A program made the position numbers and the translations under genes. 64,000 bases of DNA from Buxus sempervirens (taxonomy: Eukaryota > Streptophyta > Magnoliopsida > Buxales > Buxaceae). The stretch spans positions 39,690,602-39,754,601 of the forward strand of contig OX387185.1 in assembly GCA_947561395.2 (NCBI GenBank). The letters run 5' to 3'. Under the pieces are notes generated by a model. The model was not told where the DNA came from. It did not search any database and saw only the letters and a program-made list of their open reading frames with translations. This document shows, one piece after another, positions 57,743 through 64,000 of this stretch; position 1 is the first letter of the stretch, and each line of letters begins with the position of its first letter.

Positions 57743-59944
57743 GAAAAAACCATTGAGTCATATATGTGATTTCTTAGCCTATGTAAGTACCCCATTTTCA
57801 AGTATTTTTTTCTCTCAAGAAAAGGCATTTAATTGAGCATATGATATCATTATGATCCATATTCAATACATAGTAGCACATGTATACATGCGCACACATA
57901 AACTAAAAATTTGAGTTGTATTATATAAATTAGATTTGCTTGAAAAAATAGAAAACAATATACACAAATAGTTCAAGATTTTATTTTATATTTGCGTTTG
58001 CAATTAACTAAGACTGGGTTTTCAAATAATGCCACTTTACTGGTTCATTCTATATATAAATTAGGATTTAAACAAATAATCACTATCACTTTGAGTCTTC
58101 GACTAACACTACGTTATTTTTATTATATTTTAGTATTTATGAAATCTTCAGTAAGAGGCACGTTAGAGAGATTGTGAATGGGAAAATGTTATTTTTACTA
58201 GGGGATTGCACGCGCTATGCGGGATCAAATTTGTGGGGCCGACTTAGATAAACAGCCCGCTCTAATAGATATCATGTCATTCTAAATAGATAATTATAAC
58301 ATGTTTTAATTTGAACACAGGAAAAACATATAATGGGGGATTGTTTTGTTTGAGGAGGACAATATTTGAGGAAAAAAAAAAGGGGATCAGAAACTGGGGG
58401 AATATTCCCCTCCTCTTCACTAATGGTATAGATTTGAACTAACGTGTGCGCTTATTACTACTAAAATGATATTGACAAACCACAGTTGGTTGGTTATTTT
58501 CTAATATTAGTGTCATTTGTTTACCACATAAGAATTCTTACCGAAGGAAGAATCCTACCCGTCAAACAATTACTTGACAGTAATATCCATATACTTATCA
58601 TACACCGAACTGATCACGGTTCCGGTTCATCTTATGAACCAAACGCTTGGGTTTGAACTTTTCCGACTTATTGCACTTGTAGGAGTGCTGGATCGCCCGG
58701 TCCGGGCACACATTATCACCACACCAAGGCACGAAGGAGAAGAGACACACAGAAGTACAAATGGTCGGTTCTTTATTGAATAATCAATTCCAATCTGCGG
58801 AACGGAACACTTAACAATGAAACTAAGCTTTGGAGTCTCATTCGGCAGGGTAACTTTGTACCCATTGAAACGAAGCTTTTGGAGTCGAACATTGATTCTC
58901 ATTAGGTAGGGTAACTTTTTACCAAAGATGCACGAGGCCAATGTCCTCGATCTAACCGAGGTAAGACACAGCTGTGGTCTAGTGTCCCTATAAAATGGCT
59001 GTGAACATGAGGATATACGAGCTTTGATCAGCCTTATTTTCTAGATTTTCGTCAGCAATCAATGGCTTCTAGGGCAATACCCATCTCAACAATGGTGCTG
59101 AGGTCCGAGGATCCTCACTCTGGTATTGTTAGCTCTTTCTGTCGTCCCTTTCGCCACTAAAATGTCTACTCCTTATTATGGTCTTTGCAATTTTATCATT
59201 GCATACAGGTAATTAACAAGGATCAAGTTGTTAGATTAAACATATAATCTCATGCATGAATCTAGAAAGAAAATAAAATAAATTTTGTAGTTACCTGAAG
59301 ACATGGCTGATTTTCATGTTCTTGAATTCTCTACAAAAGCTCACAGTTATGGCTAGTTCTTCCTCTCCTTTCTCCTCTTGATCAGAACCTGATGTCAGAT
59401 GGGGAACAAAATGTTCTGTGTATGTTAGAAGAGGAGAGGGGACCTAACCTATTTATAATATAAGAGTTCCCGCACTAGGGACTTCTAATCAGATTAGGAT
59501 ATTATGGAGACTCTCTATCCAACATGGTCTCCTGGCCTACATACGATAATTATCACATTATAATTATACAGAAAATATATATCCTTGTATAACTAAGGTG
59601 TGCAGTGAAGCCATGTACATGCATATGAAGTTATGAACTATTCTGGACTAATTTTATGGTTTAATGAATATTGAAGATTATTTTATGAAACTCTAATTGA
59701 TATCCTACCTTTTTTTTAAACTATATTTTTAATTAGTATGTCAACATATAGTAAAACTAATAGGAATAGATGAATATAACAACAAAATCAAATTTAAAAA
59801 AAAAATACGAGAATCAAACCTCTGTCTCTGTGCATTATTTATGGACTAGATTTTAGGCCTAAAAATGGGGTTGCTTGGGCTTGGGCATGCATATGGACTC
59901 CTATTTGAATTTGGTGCAGGCAAGAATTCTTGTCTGTAGCCTAT

Positions 59945-60560
59945 GGTCGTTTTAGTCATACCCTTTATTGATCATTTTTTATTTTAGGGTAAAACCCAGC
60001 ACCCAAATAGGTACTGGCACTCCTAGGGAGGGAGAGGGGGTTAAGGCAAGATCCCAACCTGTGTATTGCTATGAAACCATGCGTGCAAGAGGTATGATCT
60101 CTAAATTACAAAATTCTAATAGGAAACAAGCCTGCCTTGTCCATAAGCTGTAACGACCCAAACCAGCGAGGTATTGTCTGCTTTGGGCCTCAAACTGCAT
60201 GGTTTTGTCCTCAAAATGCAACTCGCTAGTTAGAATGCTCTCCTTGACTCTTATACTATACCGGGTATTCATCTGTTTCCAATGTGGAATTGGTATATCA
60301 CATACGCAGATATCCACGGCTCTCTAGTGGCAAAGCCCCGGTAGTGTAGAAGAATTGATTGGAGTTTGTAGAGAGAGCATTTCTGACCAAGGAGTTAGCA
60401 ACGAAATTACCTTGTCTCAAGATGTGGTTCAATTGATAACCATTCAACAAAAGTTTAATCTTGTTCATCCAATGATAAATACTCCAAGGGCATTCTATCT
60501 TTCCACTGGCAACATCCATGAGGATCTGAGAATCACTTTCAATCATACCATGTATCTAGT
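59945..60560 (-). pseudogene. LINE 3' fragment with RNase H domain, cut by a TRIM-like LTR
   Basis: Minus-strand frame 60546-60308 reads ESDSQILMDVASGKIECPWS, then QLNHILRQGNFVANSLVRNA, then GALPLESRGYL: the C-terminal part of a plant LINE-type RNase H (RVT_3) domain. 60148-59945 continues with LINE-like 3' noncoding sequence ending in an A-rich segment. The 154-bp LTR at 60149-60302 is inserted just after the RGYLR codons. Only a truncated end of the element is present. Confidence 0.75.
60149..60302 (+). mobile_element. TRIM-like solo LTR (154 bp)
   Basis: Starts TGTAACGACCCAAACC and ends GGTATATCACA, with ATATTGTC/GGTATTGTC..GCTTTGGGCC and CCAATGTGGAA blocks known from short plant TRIM LTRs. 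Flanks TAAGC (60144-60148) and TACGC (60303-60307) agree at 4 of 5. Confidence 0.7.
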
Positions 60561-60599
60561 CTACCAAACAACCTAAGAAAGATAAAATTTAGCCAAGAG

Positions 60600-61967
60600 A
60601 AAAGGAAGATCCTGCCAGCTTAAGCGGTAAAGCCTCAACAGGATCGAATCTTGCCTTCAGTCCCCAGTCTCCCTTCTGTTAAGTCCTCAGCTCTCACGGT
60701 GACATATCTTTAATCTGGTCTTCCCCAAGCGGTTCATGCATGCGGTTTTACTATATATAGCAAAAGATTAACATGCAATTGCAATAGATATTAAGATTTT
60801 TGTCACTGTTGTGCAAATTGCAAAATCCTATAGGAGTACGTTTCCACACAACAACATCCACATAAAAATAAATTGAAAAAAAAGAAAAGAAAAAATGGAA
60901 AACTGATTGGTTTCCGAGCAGCAATCACTTCCTGTTCTAAGGATGCCATCATTAAAATACTAAAACCATATGGTTCATTATATTTAATAATTGATTGACT
61001 AATAATTAACCAAATAAAACTACAAAAAGGGAGCTGGTTTCTGATCAGTTCAAGAAGTACTGCTTTCAGAACTAATGCATTGTGGTTTTCAAAATGCTGG
61101 TTGGTTCATTAATTGAGCCCTAATTGGAAAAACCGATCGAATGATCCGAATTAGGAGGTTTAACACCATTCTTAAGGGGAATGGAGAGAAAGTCAAGGTC
61201 CAAATTGGATGCACCATTCTGGTTCTAGAACGCCTTGCGGACATTGACGTTCTAGAACAAGTCTTTCTCTCCCTTAATTTTTTTGGTAAGTAAACTAGCA
61301 ATTTATTAAAATTCAAGGTTATGTACGGAACCACTAAGGTACATCAAATGTAATTCAAATATCCGAATGCAACTCTTAGTACATATATTTATATATTTGC
61401 AAGTCGGGGTATCCTAGCTAGCTTACGCACACCACGACTAATTTGGGGGGCTTGAACAGTCCCCCGCCCCTGTCCCACATAAACAAGTATTACCAGGCCA
61501 AAGGCCTTGGGTGGCCCTAAAGAATTAATGGCGTCTAAGAGGTTTCAACCTTACACCTTGGAGGGAGCATACTCCCAGCCCCAAGCCTGAGACCTTGGAG
61601 AGAGCATACCAATTCTTGGTATATATGTAGTCTAGATTCTAAAACAAGTAACTCTAGCAACCTATGTGTTACTGCAACATTTTTTAGGTCTTAACATGGT
61701 AACATATTAGGACCTTGCATCTCCTCTTACAAAAATGAAAAAAAAAAAAAAAAAAAAGGTACCTTGCGTCTCCTTAGCTGCTGTATTGATCAACTGAAGA
61801 ATGATTTCATAGCTTCAAAATGGAAATTTCTGGGAGAAGAAGAATATGTACATATATAGCTATATATAGAGAGAGAGAGAAGATAAATATAAACATCATA
61901 TATTCATCATCCACGAATTATTTTTTCATGCTCTATCTAGATGAGCATACGAGTGCCTCTTATAAGA
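60600..61967. other. No gene recognised
   Basis: AT-rich. 61420-61620 holds a denser stretch with repeated CCTTGG.GGGAGCATAC and CCTTGGAGAGAGCATACC phrases. A 21-base A run lies near 61737-61757. Confidence 0.4.
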
Positions 61968-62312
61968 TCATCGACCTTGAGAGATAAAGGAGTTTGCAAC
62001 GGACAATAATCGAGTCGTTTCCTTCTCCTGAGAAGAAGGAATCAAAAAAGGGAAATCGTCATTGCCTTCAACGTGCCCAAATGTCAGGTGATGGTCATCC
62101 ATAGTAAGCGAGGACGACTCCGGTAGAGGTACATGTCCATCCAAATACTGCACCACTTGTCGCATGCTTGGCCTAGCTGTGGGAATGGAGTGAGAGCATA
62201 GCAATCCTAGCTCCAATACCAACTCCATCTCCTCTCTTACGTAATCTATACCCAAGTTGGATTGTGCTTGAACCAATCCAAAGTTTACTAGCCAAACTCG
62301 CCTTTGACCTAC
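61968..62312 (-). pseudogene. C-terminal fragment of an L-type lectin receptor kinase
   Basis: About 110 codons ending at a natural stop. The frame contains LGIDYVREEMELVLELGLLC, SIPTARPSMRQVVQYLDG and LTFGHVEGNDDF, which are the last kinase subdomain (with the ARPSM motif) and tail of plant L-type LecRKs, plasma-membrane receptor kinases of defence. The lectin, transmembrane and catalytic parts are missing: the frame meets a stop near 62312, and the sequence beyond is unrelated, followed by hAT transposase remnants. It is therefore a relic unless the rest lies outside the window. Confidence 0.85.
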
Positions 62313-62399
62313 CCTAACCTAATCTAAAAGATTTAATCGTTTAATAACCAAATATCTAGCGCCACAATTTAAATCTTTCTCATGCCACACTTTAAGAAA

Positions 62400-63783
62400 G
62401 GATGCTATAAAATTATATAAAAAAACGAAAACTGGATTAATAGAAACTTTTTCAAACAATAACTTTAAGGTAGCTTTAACCTCAGATATTTGAACAAGTA
62501 GACAACAAATAAGTTATTTAGCTATAACTGCACATTATATAGATAAAAATTGGAATATGCAAAAAAGAATATTAACTTTTGAAGCACTAGATTCTAGCCA
62601 TTCTAGACTAAATATAGCAAATACTATATCAAAAAATATAAGAAAATAAAAAATAAAAAATAAAATAATGGCTCTAGCACTTGATAATGCAAGTGCTAAT
62701 AATGTTATAATAGAAATATTAAGACAACAGTTAAACTTAAATATAGATGGAAGTTTATTTCATGTTAGGTGTGCTTGTGACATCCTAAATTTTGTTGTGC
62801 AGGATAGCTTAAAAATTGTCCAACATCATTTAACAAATATTAGAGATGCAGTAAGATATTTAAAACAATCTAGCACAATCGCTAGAGAATTTAAATATTA
62901 TTGTGAAAGTTTAGAAAAGCAACCTAAAAAAAGTACCCTAGATGTTGAACATAGGTGGAACTCAACATATTTAATGCTAAAAGCTACACTAGCATTAAAA
63001 CAAGAACTTACAATATTTTATAAAACTAAAGTGCCTGAAAGTGAACTAATAGACCTTGATTGGGAAAAAGCAAAAATTTTAAGAGATTTTTTAAAAGTTT
63101 TTTATGATGCAACAAGATATTTATTAGCGGTTTATTACCCAACATCCCCGAGTATTTTAACTTATTTATATCAAATAAGTATTTGCTTTCAACAATATAG
63201 AAAAATTCCCATTGCTAAGGATATTTGCCTTGCAATGGAAGCTAAAATTTTAAAATATTGGCAAGATATGCCTAATTTATATTGTTTAGCTACTACAATG
63301 GACCCTAGGATTAAATTAAGAGTGGAAGACTTAATAGATGGAATAAATGAGAATATGAATCCTTCTTTTCAAATAGATATACGTAAAATAAGAACCCTAT
63401 TAGAAAGACTTTTTTGTGAATATAATACTAGCTCTACATAATTCCCCTTGGAACCCAACAAGCACTACCAGATAATTCCCCTTGGAACCAGCATCTAGTA
63501 GTGGGGGATCATCTAAGTTAAGGATTTATTTAAAAAGCCCCCAATAAATTTCAATACTATGGAAGAGCATAATTCTTTTAACATTTTGACATGGTGGAAG
63601 CAAAATCAAGTTAATTATCCTGTGCTTGCCGCCATGGCACGTGATCTACTAACGGTTCCGGTGCCCACAGTTGCATCAGAATCAGGTTTTAACGCAGGTG
63701 GACAAACCGTGGACGACTATAGGAGCAGATTAACACCAGAAATGGTGCAAATATGTGTCTATCTTACAGATTGATTAAGGGCG
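62400..63783 (+). pseudogene. Broken hAT-family transposase
   Basis: Zinc-finger-BED RICESLEEPER-like hAT transposase, which cuts and moves DNA elements. In order: KVALTSDI*TSRQQISYLAI and TAHYIDKNWNMQKRIL (62470-62580), LDNASAN..FHVRCACDILN (62680-62810, RNase H-fold core), a DUF4413-like middle (TMDPRIKL near 63300), then after a broken stretch (63442-63558) the C-terminal dimerisation domain ILTWWKQNQVNYPVLAAMAR and ASESGFNAGG (63589-63774). The BED finger is absent. Stops interrupt it at 62504, 62646, 63439 and 63772; two of them stand where Trp is conserved. The next LTR begins nine bases after the last stop. Confidence 0.9.
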
Positions 63784-64000
63784 TGTAGACACCCCAAATT
63801 GCACTACAGAATGAGAAAATAGTAAAAACATGTAATTAGAATTTAAAACAGGTCAAAAATGCATAAAAACTGACAAAACTGGCTTTGCCCGTATTTCATT
63901 CACGGGCCGTTCGCGCCCGAAATCAATCTACGGTCAAGCGCGCTCGTAGTAACAATACAGTCCCCGTTGGACCGTAGTGCATTTACGGTCACTAAAGACA
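63784..64000 (+). mobile_element. Start of an LTR related to A and C, running off the window
   Basis: TGTAGACACCCCAAATTGCA is identical to the LTR start of element A, and the following CTACAGAATGAG..AAAATAGT resembles the C family. Here it is on the plus strand. It carries U3 inverted repeats at 63887-63906 and 63970-63990. The rest of the element lies beyond 64000. Confidence 0.85.

Larger units (their letters stand above)
56714..59944. other. Gene-poor region downstream of the aldo-keto reductase
   Basis: 3' UTR of the reductase at first, then AT-rich DNA. Contains a 62-bp tandem duplication (57420-57540) and a MITE-like inverted repeat (57601-57742). At 58650-59470 a GC-richer stretch has two partial copies of GGAGTC..GGGTAACTTT (58830-58920) and a TATTTATAA motif near 59450. 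It may be a decayed LTR, but I could not define ends. Confidence 0.4.

Noticed and set aside
58650..59470. Possible Copia LTR
   Set aside because: No TG...CA pair with duplication, PBS or PPT could be located, so it was left as unassigned.

Overview
The window is nuclear DNA of a flowering plant. The evidence is GT-AG introns in two plant gene families (an INDETERMINATE-DOMAIN zinc-finger factor and an AKR4-type aldo-keto reductase), plant-type Ty3/gypsy Tat-lineage retrotransposons with two RNase H domains, hAT and Mutator-like MITEs, LINE fragments, a TRIM-like solo LTR and CT/GA and TA microsatellites. It is AT-rich outside the GC-rich LTRs of one element. I cannot assign a species; an angiosperm with eudicot- or magnoliid-like gene content fits.

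Layout. 1-4.1 kb: the IDD14/15/16-type gene on the minus strand, three coding exons, apparently intact. 4.1-8.9 kb: gene-poor flank with two foldback MITEs (one with a perfect 9-bp target duplication) and a LINE RNase H remnant. 8.87-43.29 kb: a three-level nest of LTR retrotransposons. The outermost is a solo LTR (family C', 8870-9137 plus 40979-43294). It is split by element B (9138-40978, plus strand, TSD CTTGC), a gag-only non-autonomous element with ~3.1-kb LTRs. B is split by element A (20683-37763, minus strand, TSD GTCCC), a young Tat-lineage element with two nearly identical 2273-bp LTRs and long gag-pro and pol frames. 43.3-53 kb: a second solo LTR of family C (45896-48417, TSD ACCGT) lying inside a MITE, a Mutator-like element, and nested hAT-type MITEs (51184-52695 containing 52084-52632, both with 8-bp TSDs). 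54.2-56.7 kb: a four-exon aldo-keto reductase gene with an old LINE piece in intron 3. 56.7-62.3 kb: gene-poor DNA with a LINE RNase H remnant cut by a 154-bp solo TRIM LTR, then the C-terminal stub of a lectin receptor kinase. 62.4-63.8 kb: a broken hAT transposase, cut off by the start of another LTR related to A and C, which runs off the window.

How the parts relate. The host genes are independent: IDD14/15/16 factors act in gravitropism, starch and auxin pathways, and AKR4 enzymes reduce carbonyls in specialised metabolism. A, B, C and the edge LTR are relatives. A and B share the same PBS type (TGGCGACTC..CTGGGGA), homologous gag and homologous 3' noncoding DNA, so B is plausibly mobilised in trans by an A-like partner. 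LTR differences counted by eye (about 5 in 2273 bp for A; about 18 plus indels in ~3.1 kb for B) agree with the nesting order C', then B, then A.

The most interesting signals are: (1) clusters of short inverted repeats at the same place in the U3 of all four related LTRs but with different sequence in each; (2) a canonical -1 slippery heptamer at the gag-pro/pol junction of A; (3) an antisense, plant-mobile-domain-like broken ORF with a 200-bp pyrimidine tract and splice acceptor in the 3' region of A; (4) hairpin-forming tandem arrays in the leader and 3' region of B.
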